A stretch of 64,000 bases of DNA, taken from positions 19,457 through 83,456 of the forward strand of contig CAJSZQ010000017.1 of NCBI GenBank assembly GCA_910574185.1. The letters are read 5' to 3'. Of the stretch, positions 34,492 through 44,239 are shown piece by piece (position 1 is the first letter of the stretch; every line of letters begins with the position of its first letter). Made by a program: the position numbers and the translations under genes. Origin of the DNA: Lachnospiraceae bacterium. GTDB lineage: Bacteria; Bacillota; Clostridia; Lachnospirales; Lachnospiraceae. Below the pieces are notes generated by a model. It saw only the letters and a program-made list of their open reading frames with translations. It was not told the DNA's origin and did no database searches.

Positions 34492-36666
34492 TTGGAAAGG
34501 AAACACAGAACTTTTTATTCGCTGATAATTGCTTCCGCATTGGTGATTGTCTGTTTTATCACCTTCTTTTATGTCAGATTGCTGAATGAATCTATTTCAG
34601 ATAATACCATCAGCTCAATCAGTGAAATCGCAGAACATGATAAAGAAGCCATCCAGTCCAGTATAGAAGTGTATTGGGAAGAACTTCGCGAGATATACGA
34701 AAGACTGAAATTCCATGAATGTAATACGATACAGAAGGCAGAGGAAAGGATGAGTATGGAAGGCGCTCCCGGCAAATTTTTGCATGTCTGTCTGCTTGCG
34801 GAAGACGGCACTGTATATACTGATACCTGCAAAACATATATTCCCAGGAATAATCCGGAAGATGGGGAACTGGATTTACTAAAATGTTTTGCAAAAAATG
34901 AAAATAAGGTAATCGTACGATTCGACGACCAGTTTCGGAAGGGGAAATTGCCGAAAGAAAATATTCTCTATGGAATCAGGCTGGAGAACTATCGGCTAGA
35001 GGGAAAGAAGATACTTGCGCTGATAGGAATCAGCGGCGTTTCGTCCATTCAGGATAATATGGTGATTGACAGCTTTATCAAAAATGGAGAGACCAGAGGC
35101 CACAGCGCGCTGGTTGATATGAAAGGGAACTATATTGTCGATATCAACAAAGAAGTATACCAGAATGACCAGAATAACCTGTATGTTCACCTGTCGGAAT
35201 CCGAGGATTCTGAGCTTACGAATCAAGACGTTTCAAAGAAGCTTCTGAATCAGGAGACTTTCTGTTTTTACCATACCCATGTGGGAGAGCGGTCAAGAGA
35301 ATTATTTTATTTTATTCCTTTTGAGGAGGATATCAATCTGTATTTTATTATGTCTGTCAATGAAGAGGTTTTTCTAGAGCAGACCAGGGCGTTTACCACG
35401 ATGAGCATAGCGATGCTGATTATCAGTATGCTGACAGTCATCAGTATGCTTCTGGTTGTGATGAAATATCAGATTAGAACAATAAGAACCTCGGAGAAGG
35501 CCAGGGCCCAGAAAGAATTTCTCTCAAATATGAGTCATGAGATACGCACTCCTTTAAACGGCCTGATTGGGATTAATCATCTTGTCCAGTCTCATATTGA
35601 TGAAGACAACCAGAGACCGCAGATTAAGGAGTGGCTGAAGAAATCGGACAGTACCGCTAAGTATCTATTGTCTCTGGTAAATGATATCCTGGATATGTCG
35701 AAACTCCAGGCGGGTAAGGTAGACTTAATAAACGAGCCGTTTCTGATATCTTCGCTGATGGATGAACTGGCCGCCATGCAGACAGATAATATTGAGAGTC
35801 GGGGTGTAAAATTTATTCTTGAGAAGGATATCATAGAGCCTTGTGTTCTGGGAGATGTAACGCGAGTGAAACAAGTGCTGATGAATATTGTGGGAAACGC
35901 GGCCAAATTTACGCCGGAGGGCGGACATATTAGACTGTCAGTGAGACAAAAAATGACAGATTCTATGCATGTGACGACAGTCTATCAGTGCGACGATACT
36001 GGGATTGGGATTTCCCAGGAGTATATAGACAGGATATTTGATTCATTCAGCCAGGAGGGAAATAGAGCGGCAGGAGAAATCAAGGGAACCGGTCTTGGTA
36101 TGGCGATTAGCAAACTGCTTACAAACGCCATGGGTGGAGATATCAGAGTAGAGAGCGAGCTGAATGTGGGAAGCACTTTTACGGTTGCGATTCCTTCTGT
36201 GATTGTAAAAGAGCCGCCGGATTATTTGAAAGAAAAGAAGAAAGAGGATGCGTCAGAAAGAAGCCGGATAACGTCGGGCAGAAAGGAAGACCGAATGGTC
36301 AAGATTTTGGTTGCGGAAGATGTGGAACTGAATGCAGAGGTTCTTCTGGAGATTCTGGAAATGGAAGGTTTTGAAACGGCTCATGCACAGAACGGGGAAG
36401 AGGCGGTGGAGAAGTTCCTCCAGTCTGCGCCCGGTGAGTTTGATATCATCCTGATGGATATGCAGATGCCGGTGATGGACGGATGTACTGCATGCCGAAA
36501 GATACGAAGCCTAGACAGAGAGGATGCGAGAAAAGTCAAGATTTATGCTTGTACCGCAAATACTTTTCAAGAGGATAGAGATATGGCGTTGGAAAGCGGG
36601 ATGGATGATTTTCTGACGAAACCCATTGACGTGGATATGCTTCTGAAGAAGATGGGAAAATTATAA
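34492..36666 (+). CDS. Hybrid sensor histidine kinase with receiver domain
   Basis: A 724-residue membrane kinase. Helix 1 lies at about residues 8-28, a ~270-residue extracellular sensor follows, and helix 2 is at about 300-325. The HisKA domain has the phospho-acceptor His in SNMSHEIRTPLNGLIGI, and the HATPase domain has N-box NIVGNAAKFT, DDTGIGIS and GTGLGMAI. The C-terminal receiver carries the phospho-acceptor Asp in IILMDMQMPVMDG. No output domain or response regulator is encoded nearby, so the signal must pass to an Hpt or other partner elsewhere. The start is TTG 34492; no strong ribosome binding site is seen, only GGGGTG. Confidence 0.9.
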   Translation: MERKHRTFYSLIIASALVIVCFITFFYVRLLNESISDNTISSISEIAEHDKEAIQSSIEVYWEELREIYERLKFHECNTIQKAEERMSMEGAPGKFLHVCLLAEDGTVYTDTCKTYIPRNNPEDGELDLLKCFAKNENKVIVRFDDQFRKGKLPKENILYGIRLENYRLEGKKILALIGISGVSSIQDNMVIDSFIKNGETRGHSALVDMKGNYIVDINKEVYQNDQNNLYVHLSESEDSELTNQDVSKKLLNQETFCFYHTHVGERSRELFYFIPFEEDINLYFIMSVNEEVFLEQTRAFTTMSIAMLIISMLTVISMLLVVMKYQIRTIRTSEKARAQKEFLSNMSHEIRTPLNGLIGINHLVQSHIDEDNQRPQIKEWLKKSDSTAKYLLSLVNDILDMSKLQAGKVDLINEPFLISSLMDELAAMQTDNIESRGVKFILEKDIIEPCVLGDVTRVKQVLMNIVGNAAKFTPEGGHIRLSVRQKMTDSMHVTTVYQCDDTGIGISQEYIDRIFDSFSQEGNRAAGEIKGTGLGMAISKLLTNAMGGDIRVESELNVGSTFTVAIPSVIVKEPPDYLKEKKKEDASERSRITSGRKEDRMVKILVAEDVELNAEVLLEILEMEGFETAHAQNGEEAVEKFLQSAPGEFDIILMDMQMPVMDGCTACRKIRSLDREDARKVKIYACTANTFQEDRDMALESGMDDFLTKPIDVDMLLKKMGKL

Positions 36667-36710
36667 CATGTCGAACAGAGCTTTCGCATCATAGTATAGA
36701 TGAAATAAAG

Positions 36711-36743
36711 AATGCCGGAACATGAGCTCCATGTTCCGGCATT
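36711..36743 (-). terminator. Terminator of the S1-domain gene
   Basis: Perfect 14-bp arms (36711-36724 and 36730-36743, AATGCCGGAACATG) with a 5-base loop, followed on the minus strand by CTTTATTTC. It also separates the convergent kinase gene. Confidence 0.8.
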
Positions 36744-36747
36744 AAGA

Positions 36748-37503
36748 TTATAATTTGATGTTTTTGAATAAATCGCCAAGACTTGTTCCGATGTTTTCAG
36801 CCTTCGGAATATGGACTTTCTCAGAAACTTCCTCAGTTTTTTCTTCCAGCGCTTTCATACTAAGGCTGATCTTGCCGTCTTTAATTCCGATTACCTTGAC
36901 TTCTACCTCGTCGCCTTTGCTCAGCACGTCAGAAGGGTATTTTACGCGCTTATTGCTGATCTGGGATACATGGACAAGCCCCGAAAGACCGTCTTCCAGA
37001 TTGACAAATGCGCCATAGTTCTGGAGGCTGTCTACTACGCCTTTCATAACGCTTCCTACCTTGACTGCGGCAATTTTGGCTTCCTTTGCAGCTTTTTCTT
37101 CTTCCTTCAGGATCTCCCTTGCGGAGAGTACCAGGCGGTTCTCTGCTTCGTTGACGTCGATAACGATAACGCTCAACTCTTTGAGCAGATAATCTTCCAG
37201 ATTCTCAATATAGGAAAGAGATAATCTGGAAGCCGGGATAAATCCCCTGAGTCCTTCTACCATGGCGATGGCTCCGCCATTAACGATTCCTTCAATTTTG
37301 ATTGGGAGTTTAGTTTTCTCTTCCATGTAGCGCTTTACCACATTCCATGGATTAGCATCGTCAAAATGCTCTTCATAGTCTGCCATAGTCTCCGCCGTTT
37401 GCGTCTCTTCTGTAGCCGGCGCTGCTTCTGCTGTCACAGCGTCAGGCTCGTTGGTCACAGTCTCTGTCTGCGCCTCTTTTTTCTGTAATAATTCTTCGCT
37501 CAT
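36748..37503 (-). CDS. S1 RNA-binding domain protein (RpsA-like)
   Basis: A 251-residue protein with two S1-type OB folds. The first is degenerate (PIKIEGIVNGGAIAMVEGL, ending GFIPASRLS), and the second is canonical (GSVMKGVVDSLQNYGAFVNL, then GLVHVSQISN and GKISLSMKAL). The N-terminal ~60 residues are Glu/Thr/Ala-rich and disordered. Clostridia often annotate such two-domain proteins as ribosomal protein S1, although true S1 has more domains, so a general RNA-binding role is also possible. The start is ATG 37503 with AAAGGAA upstream; the longer open frame lacks a ribosome binding site. Own promoter at 37618-37646. Confidence 0.85.
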   Translation of the reverse strand: MSEELLQKKEAQTETVTNEPDAVTAEAAPATEETQTAETMADYEEHFDDANPWNVVKRYMEEKTKLPIKIEGIVNGGAIAMVEGLRGFIPASRLSLSYIENLEDYLLKELSVIVIDVNEAENRLVLSAREILKEEEKAAKEAKIAAVKVGSVMKGVVDSLQNYGAFVNLEDGLSGLVHVSQISNKRVKYPSDVLSKGDEVEVKVIGIKDGKISLSMKALEEKTEEVSEKVHIPKAENIGTSLGDLFKNIKL

Positions 37504-37617
37504 AATACTCGTTCCTTTCCCATAAATTCCCAATAAAAATAACAGAACAAAGAGTCCTGCCATGTAGCCACAGACGGGGAGACCGGCCTATAGCTACAGA
37601 TTTTTATGATTATCACT

Positions 37618-37646
37618 AGTATAACACAGAGAACGATTTTATTCAA
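37618..37646 (-). promoter_or_regulatory. Promoter of the S1-domain gene
   Basis: On the minus strand TTGAAT (37646-37641) and TATACT (37623-37618) are 17 bases apart. The ~115-base leader can form a stem around GTAGC/GCTAC (about 37574-37594), which may or may not matter. Confidence 0.7.
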
Positions 37647-37744
37647 AAAGAAAATGCAAAGAAGTGCAAATTTTCGGTTGACGCGGATGAGAAAAGATGG
37701 CAAGCTTAGTATAGGAGTATTCATGCAGAAAGGGATTTGTACAT

Positions 37745-39406
37745 ATGGAGAATAATAAGGAGATTATTAAATCAAAAAAAGTATATGTGGTCGGACATAA
37801 GAACCCCGATACAGATTCTATTTGTTCAGCGATAGCCTATGCATATTTAAAAAGAGAGATAACCGGAGAGAAGTATTCGCCCAGAAGAGCGGGACAGATT
37901 AATGAGGAGACACAGTATGTGCTGAACCGGTTTAAGGTAAAGGCGCCGAAGCTTCTTACAGATGTCAAACTGCAGGTGAAAGATGCGGATATTCACGTAA
38001 TTGAGGGAGCGGGTCCGAACGTTTCTATTAAGCGGGTATGGGAGCTGATGAAGAAACAGCATGTAAAGACCATTCCGGTGTTGGAGAATGGAGAATTGCT
38101 GGGGATTGCTACCACAGGAGACATTGCAAGCTCCTATATGGATGTGTATGACGATACGATTCTGGGAGAGGCAAAGACTCAGTACAAGAATATCATTGAT
38201 ACATTGGATGGGACGCTTCTGACCGGCGATCCGAATAAGTATTTTACGAATGGAAAGGTAGCGATTGGAGCATCCAGTCCAGAGCTGATGACAGAATTTA
38301 TTTTTGAGAATGATTTGGTGATTCTTGGAAATAGATATGAGTCTCACTCCTGCGCAATTGATATTAATGTCGGATGCATCATTGTATGTCAGAATGCTCC
38401 GGTATCCGAGATACTTTTAAAAAGGGCGCAGTCGCAGGATATTGTGATTATTCAGACGCCTCATGATACCTTTAATGTCGCCAGACTCATTAATCAGAGC
38501 GTTCCTGTAGAGCATTTTATGACCAGGGGGCCCATTTATGCATTTCATCTGGATGATTATATGGATGAAGTCAGGAAGAACATTACAAAGAAGAAATTTC
38601 GTGAATTTCCAATACTTACCCGGCAGGAAAAATTGGTGGGATTTATTTCCAGACGTCGCGTTATGAGCGTCAGGAAAAAACAAGTGATTCTTGTGGACCA
38701 TAACGAGAAATCTCAGGCAGTGGACGGACTGGAAGAGGCGGAGATTATGGAGATTATTGATCACCACAGGCTGGGAAGTATTGAAACGATGGGGCCTGTA
38801 TATTTCAGGAATCAGCCGGTAGGATGTACGGCAACTATTGTTTATCAGATGTATCAGGAGAATCAGGTAGAGATTACACCACAGATTGCGGGTCTTTTAT
38901 GCTCTGCGATTATTTCCGATACCCTGCTGTTTCGTTCTCCTACCTGTACGGCTGTGGATGTGGCGACAGCCGAGAAGTTGGCGGAGATAGCCGAGATTGA
39001 TATGGAGGAGATGGCGGCGGCTATGTTCCGGGCTGGAAGTAACCTTGAGGATAAAACGGCGGAGGAACTTTGTTTTCAGGATTTTAAGCAGTTTACCGTA
39101 GGTGAAAAGGTTTTTGGAGTAGGGCAGATTAATTCTATGAGTGGAGACGAATTAGATGATATCAAAGAAATGATAACGGAATATCTGCCCACAGCGCTTC
39201 AGAATAATAAGTTGGATATGATTTACTTTATGCTGACGGATATTCTGGATGAGTCGTCGGAGATTATGTGCTATGGACCCGGTGCAAAGGAAGCGGTGAT
39301 TGATGCGTTTGGGCTGGCGGAGAATACGGACAGAATGATACTTAAGAAGGTTGTTTCCAGAAAGAAACAGGTAGTACCGGCGCTGGTGGCAGCGATGCAG
39401 CATTAA
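37745..39406 (+). CDS. Manganese-dependent inorganic pyrophosphatase with CBS and DRTGG domains
   Basis: A 553-residue cytoplasmic family II pyrophosphatase that hydrolyses PPi. The DHH core begins YVVGHKNPDTDSICSAIAYA, and a regulatory insert of ~250 residues follows, with CBS motifs (VWELMKKQHVKTIPVLENGE; EHFMTRGPIYAF) and a DRTGG domain between. The core resumes at EIIDHHRLGSIE, and the DHHA2 domain ends with ILKKVVSRKKQVVPAL. The long form is the nucleotide-regulated CBS-PPase type of Clostridia (inhibited by AMP/ADP, activated by diadenosine polyphosphates in studied homologues). No operon partners; divergent from the S1 gene. Confidence 0.92.
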   Translation: MENNKEIIKSKKVYVVGHKNPDTDSICSAIAYAYLKREITGEKYSPRRAGQINEETQYVLNRFKVKAPKLLTDVKLQVKDADIHVIEGAGPNVSIKRVWELMKKQHVKTIPVLENGELLGIATTGDIASSYMDVYDDTILGEAKTQYKNIIDTLDGTLLTGDPNKYFTNGKVAIGASSPELMTEFIFENDLVILGNRYESHSCAIDINVGCIIVCQNAPVSEILLKRAQSQDIVIIQTPHDTFNVARLINQSVPVEHFMTRGPIYAFHLDDYMDEVRKNITKKKFREFPILTRQEKLVGFISRRRVMSVRKKQVILVDHNEKSQAVDGLEEAEIMEIIDHHRLGSIETMGPVYFRNQPVGCTATIVYQMYQENQVEITPQIAGLLCSAIISDTLLFRSPTCTAVDVATAEKLAEIAEIDMEEMAAAMFRAGSNLEDKTAEELCFQDFKQFTVGEKVFGVGQINSMSGDELDDIKEMITEYLPTALQNNKLDMIYFMLTDILDESSEIMCYGPGAKEAVIDAFGLAENTDRMILKKVVSRKKQVVPALVAAMQH

Positions 39407-39576
39407 AATATTTACAGATGCTTTAAGCAGTTGCCAGAGAAAAGGTAAGAAGTAATTTGATAACTGCGTCAGGCTGTAAAGCCAGAGCGTTCCGGAAGGC
39501 TTCTGCTTCGAGCAGTATGGAAAACGGTTTGTGTAGATTTTAATATCTTGGAGGAATTGAAAAGAAGGCGAAGAAT

Positions 39577-40143
39577 ATGGGAAAAGAGACATGGAAGCCG
39601 GGCAATATGTTGTATCCATTGCCGGCGGTTATGGTTAGCGCTGCAGATAAAAAAGGGAATGCGAATATTATTACAGTGGCGTGGACGGGGACGGTCTGTA
39701 CGAATCCGGCTATGCTCTACATTTCTGTGCGGCCGGAGCGGTTTAGTTATGCAATGATAAAAGAAACCGGGGAATTTGTGGTGAACCTTACTACAGAGAA
39801 GCTGGCGTATGCGGCCGACTGGTGCGGGGTAAAGTCCGGAAGGGACGTAGATAAGTGGAAAGAGATGGGGCTTACGCCGCAGAAGACGGATAAACTGGAA
39901 TTTGCTCCGCTGATAAAGGAAAGTCCGGTGAATATCGAGTGTCGGGTATGCGAGGTTAGAGAGTTGGGAAGCCATCATATGTTTCTGGCAGAAGTTCTGG
40001 CGGTTCATGTGGATTCCGAATATATGGCGGAGACAGGAAAGTTCGAGCTTAATAAAAGCGGTCTGATTGTCTACTCCCATGGAACCTATCTGAGTCTGGG
40101 GGAGGAACTGGGAACTTTCGGATATAGCGTCAGGAAGAAATAA
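39577..40143 (+). CDS. Flavin reductase family protein (FMN-binding split barrel)
   Basis: A 188-residue protein with the split-barrel flavin reductase fold. The start MLYPLPAVMVSAADKKGNAN and NIITVAWTGTVCTNPAMLYI match the family, with the flavin-binding FVVNLTTEKLAYAADWCG. Members transfer electrons to or hold FMN in anaerobes; the partner is unknown. The gene stands alone between the pyrophosphatase and the convergent blaR1 gene, with a terminator downstream. Confidence 0.88.
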   Translation: MGKETWKPGNMLYPLPAVMVSAADKKGNANIITVAWTGTVCTNPAMLYISVRPERFSYAMIKETGEFVVNLTTEKLAYAADWCGVKSGRDVDKWKEMGLTPQKTDKLEFAPLIKESPVNIECRVCEVRELGSHHMFLAEVLAVHVDSEYMAETGKFELNKSGLIVYSHGTYLSLGEELGTFGYSVRKK

Positions 40144-40247
40144 AGTTTAATTTGGGTAATCATATTTTTGGCGGCGGAATTAGGAAAATCTCAGAGTATG
40201 GGTATTGGGCTGGAGACTGATAAGAGATTTAAATATCAAGGGAAAGA

Positions 40248-40280
40248 GGGGTTGTAGAGAAAGACAACCCCGTTATTTTA
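40248..40280. terminator. Bidirectional terminator between convergent genes
   Basis: GGGGTTGT (40248-40255) and ACAACCCC (40264-40271) form the stem, followed on the plus strand by GTTATTTTA. The tail overlaps the blaR1 stop codon (40278-40280). Confidence 0.75.
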
Positions 40281-42137
40281 TCGCCATATATCCATCTCAG
40301 AAAGAATGCGCCGGGTTATTTCTGCCGCGCTGCTGCCGGAAGCTCCGTCGTCAGCGGCGATATTTGCAGCAAAAAACCACGTATTGTCAGGGGCTGCCGC
40401 ATATCCTACAAACCACCCGTTTACATCCATGCCGTTTATGCGTCCGGTGCCGGTTTTTCCATAGAGGCTTCTGGTTTCAGAAGAGGACAGAAGAATAGAA
40501 TCCTTTACTGCGTTGATATTTTCGGCGTGGAAGTCAAGGCTGTTGTCATAAAGTTTTTGCAGGAGCTCTACCTGTTCGATGGGGGAAATCTTTAAAGAAG
40601 ACTCCATCCAGTAGGAGGAGAGGCTGCCTCCGGTATTCTTATTCCCATATCCGATTTTCCGGATATAGTGGTCAATGGCGGAGATTCCAAGCTGTTTGTC
40701 TATCTCCTGAAAGTACCAGTTTACGGAAGCGCTCATGGCGGATTGCAGGGTCTGGTCAGCGTTCCATTCCCGAAACGAATAAAGCTTTCGGTCCCATTCC
40801 ATGAAGGAGTCTTCCGGTGTAATGACGCCGGCTTCCAGCCCGAACAGTGCGTCATAGATTTTATAGGTAGAGTCAGGAGATATCCGTAAGGAAGCGCGGT
40901 CCATATTATAGATGTTCCACGTATCCTGTGCCATATTGTATAGGACGAAACTTCCTTCATATCCCTGAAAGCAGGAAGACAAATCTATGGCGGTGATATT
41001 TTTATGGGAAGTATCCCACCCAAAATGGTCGTCTTTTGCTGCATTTGCAGACAACAGAGGAGCCATGCCCAGGAGGAGAACGGAAACCATCAGGAATGCC
41101 GTCATGCTTGTAAGCCGTTTCTTTGCGGTGGGTGTCTCGTAGGAGGCTATAGTGAGGATACGCCGCTTTATCTGCGACATGTTTTCACTTAACCCGGCGG
41201 CAAAGGGAAAAGCAGGGCGGGATAACTTTTCGGCAAAACGGATTAGTGTCATTCCGTAATCGTCATAAGAATCCGAATCAAGCATATTCAGTACGGACGT
41301 ATCGCAGGCAATTTCCCTGTCATTCCGCATTTCCTTAAGTGCAATCCAGATTATGGGATTGAACCAGTAGAGGATTCCTGTAAGGGTCATCAGATAACCT
41401 GCCAGCGCGTCTTTGTGCCTGTAGTGCTGCAGTTCGTGCAGCAGCATGTATCGGACCTGGTGAAGTCCGTCCATTCCGGAGGGACTTGAATAGCAGGACG
41501 TTCTGTAGACGGCGCCGGCGTCTGTCTTACTGTAATCTGAGATGATGTGGATGGGAAGATAGATGCGCGGCTTTAGAAATCCTGTTATAACCGGTGACTG
41601 CAAAAAAGCGGTACTGTATATGGGAATTTCTTTTGTAATATGTAGCTCTTCCTTGCATTGACGATAGAGCCTGCGGATTTCCGGGTTTTGGAGAGGAAGC
41701 GCCGATTGCTTTATGTTCCGCAGACGAAGGGATGATTTGGCTGTCAGTACAATCATTACAAATATGCCTGCCAGCCAGATTCCCAGTAAAATGGTTCCGG
41801 CAATGGATGGCGTCTGATTGCTTATGGAGAGAGTAAAATCATTCAGCCAGTCTGCCTCTTGCGCTGGAGCTGCCATACCTCCCTGGGTGATTACGCTTCC
41901 GGTATCGGGCAAGGCGGGGTTACGGAATGCCAAAAGCCGGGTGAGGAGCTTTGGAAAACCTGCAAGGCGAAGCGGCAGGAACGGGACGGTAAGCAGGCCG
42001 AGCAGCAAAAACCACAGGCGATATTGCATTCGGCGTGACATGATATTTCTCAGCAAATGCCTGGCTGTCAGCAGGATTCCGACTGGGACGCAGATGATTA
42101 GATTGCATATGAGAAAACGTATCATAAAATCAGCCAT
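40278..42137 (-). CDS. blaR1: BlaR1/MecR1 family beta-lactam sensor-transducer
   Basis: A 619-residue membrane protein. The N-terminal part has four membrane helices and the M56 metalloprotease site MLLHELQHYRHKDAL (HExxH). The extracellular C-terminal sensor resembles class D beta-lactamases, with the acylated serine in SPDSTYKI (STYK), then SVNWYF (SxN) and YGKTGTG (KTG). Binding of a beta-lactam should activate the protease and inactivate BlaI, encoded 39 bases upstream. All key residues are present. No beta-lactamase or mecA-type gene is adjacent, so the target of the pair lies elsewhere. Confidence 0.92.
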   Translation of the reverse strand: MADFMIRFLICNLIICVPVGILLTARHLLRNIMSRRMQYRLWFLLLGLLTVPFLPLRLAGFPKLLTRLLAFRNPALPDTGSVITQGGMAAPAQEADWLNDFTLSISNQTPSIAGTILLGIWLAGIFVMIVLTAKSSLRLRNIKQSALPLQNPEIRRLYRQCKEELHITKEIPIYSTAFLQSPVITGFLKPRIYLPIHIISDYSKTDAGAVYRTSCYSSPSGMDGLHQVRYMLLHELQHYRHKDALAGYLMTLTGILYWFNPIIWIALKEMRNDREIACDTSVLNMLDSDSYDDYGMTLIRFAEKLSRPAFPFAAGLSENMSQIKRRILTIASYETPTAKKRLTSMTAFLMVSVLLLGMAPLLSANAAKDDHFGWDTSHKNITAIDLSSCFQGYEGSFVLYNMAQDTWNIYNMDRASLRISPDSTYKIYDALFGLEAGVITPEDSFMEWDRKLYSFREWNADQTLQSAMSASVNWYFQEIDKQLGISAIDHYIRKIGYGNKNTGGSLSSYWMESSLKISPIEQVELLQKLYDNSLDFHAENINAVKDSILLSSSETRSLYGKTGTGRINGMDVNGWFVGYAAAPDNTWFFAANIAADDGASGSSAAEITRRILSEMDIWR

Positions 42138-42176
42138 AGGTATTATCTCCTTTTGTTTTTTGGAAAAGTGACAAAT

Positions 42177-42554
42177 TCATTTATCTTTTTTTACAGACAG
42201 CAGAGTGCGAAGCTGTTCAAGCTCTGTATCGGACAGGCTGTCATTTTCTATATATGCGGACAGCATGGCAGTAATGTTTCCGCCGTAAAAGCGTTTTAAA
42301 AAAGATTGGCTTTCCTGGCCGACATATTCCCGCTCCAATACAAGCGGGGTATAGACGAATATCCGGCCTTGCTTCTCATAAGAGAGAGCGCCTTTCGTTA
42401 CCAGACGCTTGATTAGGGTCTGTATGGTCTTGGGGTTCCAGGCGGTGGTTTTCAGTAATTTCTCAGTGATTTCATTCGTATTGATGGGTGCGTATTTCCA
42501 TACGACTTTCATCACTTCATATTCAGCTTCGGAAATCTGCGGCAGAGCAGCCAT
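42177..42554 (-). CDS. blaI: BlaI/MecI/CopY family repressor
   Basis: A 125-residue winged-helix repressor. ISEAEYEVMKVVWKYAPINT is the typical start, TAWNPKTIQTLIKRLVTKGA is the recognition region, and the C-terminal dimerisation segment contains FYGGNITAML (the cleavage region in homologues lies just before). It controls itself and blaR1 through the TTACA-N2-TGTAA site 18 bases upstream. The open frame extends 34 codons further, across that operator, so ATG 42554 is the likely start. Confidence 0.92.
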   Translation of the reverse strand: MAALPQISEAEYEVMKVVWKYAPINTNEITEKLLKTTAWNPKTIQTLIKRLVTKGALSYEKQGRIFVYTPLVLEREYVGQESQSFLKRFYGGNITAMLSAYIENDSLSDTELEQLRTLLSVKKDK

Positions 42555-42571
42555 GGTAAATCCCTCCAATC

Positions 42572-42583
42572 TTACATGTGTAA
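42572..42583 (-). promoter_or_regulatory. BlaI operator
   Basis: TTACATGTGTAA is an inverted repeat of TTACA/TGTAA with a 2-base spacer, matching the TACA/TGTA half-sites of BlaI/MecI operators, and lies just before the blaI ribosome binding site. A single copy is seen. Confidence 0.65.
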
Positions 42584-42627
42584 TAAAAATATTATAGAGG
42601 GTATACAGGGGATTGTCAATGATAGAA

Positions 42628-42671
42628 GCGGAGCCAGCCGGCAAGGATACAACCATGCCCGTTGGCTCCGC
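42628..42671 (-). terminator. Hairpin, probable terminator of the MATE gene at 42738
   Basis: GCGGAGCCA (42628-42636) and TGGCTCCGC (42663-42671) are perfect arms, with a partly paired interior GCCGGCA/TGCCCGT. The tail on the minus strand (TTCTATCATT) is only weakly T-rich. Confidence 0.5.
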
Positions 42672-42737
42672 CTTTCTATGTGGACTGCCGGCGCCGATAT
42701 AAAAGCAGACAAAAGAATACGACGCCGTCTTCTTTTT

Positions 42738-44114
42738 TCAAATATGCTCCAGAGGTTTTATCTTAGAGCGATAGATACGTTTCAGTAAAAATGCGGACAA
42801 AAGCAGTGAAACAAGCTCTGCTAAGGCAAAGGACCACCAAACCATGTTAAGGCCGAATACTTTGGCAAATATGTACGCAGCCGGAAGGATTACCACAAGT
42901 TGTCTGCAGACGGAGACAATCAGACTATAGACGCCGTTCCCCAGCGCCTGAAATACCGAGCCTGCAATAATACCAAAACCGGCGAAGATAAAGCACAAAG
43001 AAATAATCCGAAGCGCCGGTACGCCGATTGCAACCATATTATCGGAAGCATCGAAAAGATTGCGCAGCATCCACTCCGGAAGAGTCTGGAACAGGATAAA
43101 GCCGATAGTCATAATTGATATTGCAATCAAGATACTGAGTTTAATGGTTTGTATAATTCGTTTCTTATATCTGGCGCCGTAATTGTAGGCGATAATCGGA
43201 ATCATACCGTTATTCAGACCGAATACCGGCATGAAGATAAAACTCTGCAGTTTAAAGTACACGCCGAATACGGCGGCGGCTGTGGAAGAGAACATCAGCA
43301 GAATCTTATTCATGCCGAAGGTCATAACAGAGCCGATGGACTGCATAATAATGGAAGGCACACCTACTTTATAGATTGCAGAAATCGTTTTTCCATGTGG
43401 TCGAAACTTCCGCATATTGATATTGATTTCTGGATTCTTTTTGATGTTATAATATAAGGACATAGCTACCGCGATAAGCTGTCCGATTACCGTTGCGGCT
43501 GCCGCGCCTGCAACCTCTAATTTCGGCATTCCAAACAAGCCGAAAATCAGGATGGGGTCTAAGATAATATTGATAATCGCGCCGGTTCCCTGGGTAATCA
43601 TATTGTAAATTGTATTGCCGGTAGACTGAAGCAGTCGTTCAAGTGTAATCTGCATAAAGATTCCTACGGATAAAATGCAGATAATCGTTAAGTACTGGGT
43701 TCCGTATTGAACAATTTTTGGGTCAGTTGTCTGTACGGAAAAGAAAAGGCGTGCTCCGAAGATTCCGAAAAGGGCAAATACAAGGCAGCTTATGATAGTT
43801 AAGAAAATGCCGTTTTTAGCGGCGCGGTTAGCTCCCTCGAAATTCTTCTCTCCAAGATTTCTTGATAAAAGTGCATTGATGCCTACACCGGTGCCGGAGG
43901 CCACTGAAATCATCAGTGTCTGAATCGGGAATGCCAGAGATACGGCAGTCAGCGCCTCTTCGGATAATTTGGCAACAAACATACTGTCAACGATGTTGTA
44001 CAATGCCTGTACAAGCATAGAAATCATCATAGGAAGAGACATAGTAATCAGTAATCTCGGAACAGGCATGGTACCCATTTTGTTTTCCTGTCTGACGTTT
44101 TCTTTCAATTTCAT
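42738..44114 (-). CDS. MATE family efflux transporter
   Basis: A 458-residue membrane protein with about 12 helices. It begins MGTMPVPRLLITMSLPMMIS after a short charged N-terminus, and SMLVQALYNIVDSMFVAKLS is the conserved first-helix region. It belongs to the MATE branch common in Clostridia (NorM/DinF-like) and differs from the MATE protein at 2574. The start is ATG 44114 with AAAGGAAG upstream. It is transcribed alone and ends in a hairpin before the bla genes. Substrate unknown. Confidence 0.88.
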   Translation of the reverse strand: MKLKENVRQENKMGTMPVPRLLITMSLPMMISMLVQALYNIVDSMFVAKLSEEALTAVSLAFPIQTLMISVASGTGVGINALLSRNLGEKNFEGANRAAKNGIFLTIISCLVFALFGIFGARLFFSVQTTDPKIVQYGTQYLTIICILSVGIFMQITLERLLQSTGNTIYNMITQGTGAIINIILDPILIFGLFGMPKLEVAGAAAATVIGQLIAVAMSLYYNIKKNPEININMRKFRPHGKTISAIYKVGVPSIIMQSIGSVMTFGMNKILLMFSSTAAAVFGVYFKLQSFIFMPVFGLNNGMIPIIAYNYGARYKKRIIQTIKLSILIAISIMTIGFILFQTLPEWMLRNLFDASDNMVAIGVPALRIISLCFIFAGFGIIAGSVFQALGNGVYSLIVSVCRQLVVILPAAYIFAKVFGLNMVWWSFALAELVSLLLSAFLLKRIYRSKIKPLEHI

Positions 44115-44239
44115 TCTTCCTTTCTTTCTTCTAAATCGGTAAAATTCAAACTGTTTTTGCATGCGTGAGCCATTATAACATCAAAAAAATTATATTGCAA
44201 CCCAAATCGGTTTCCTTGGATTTTCTGGAATTTTGTTGG

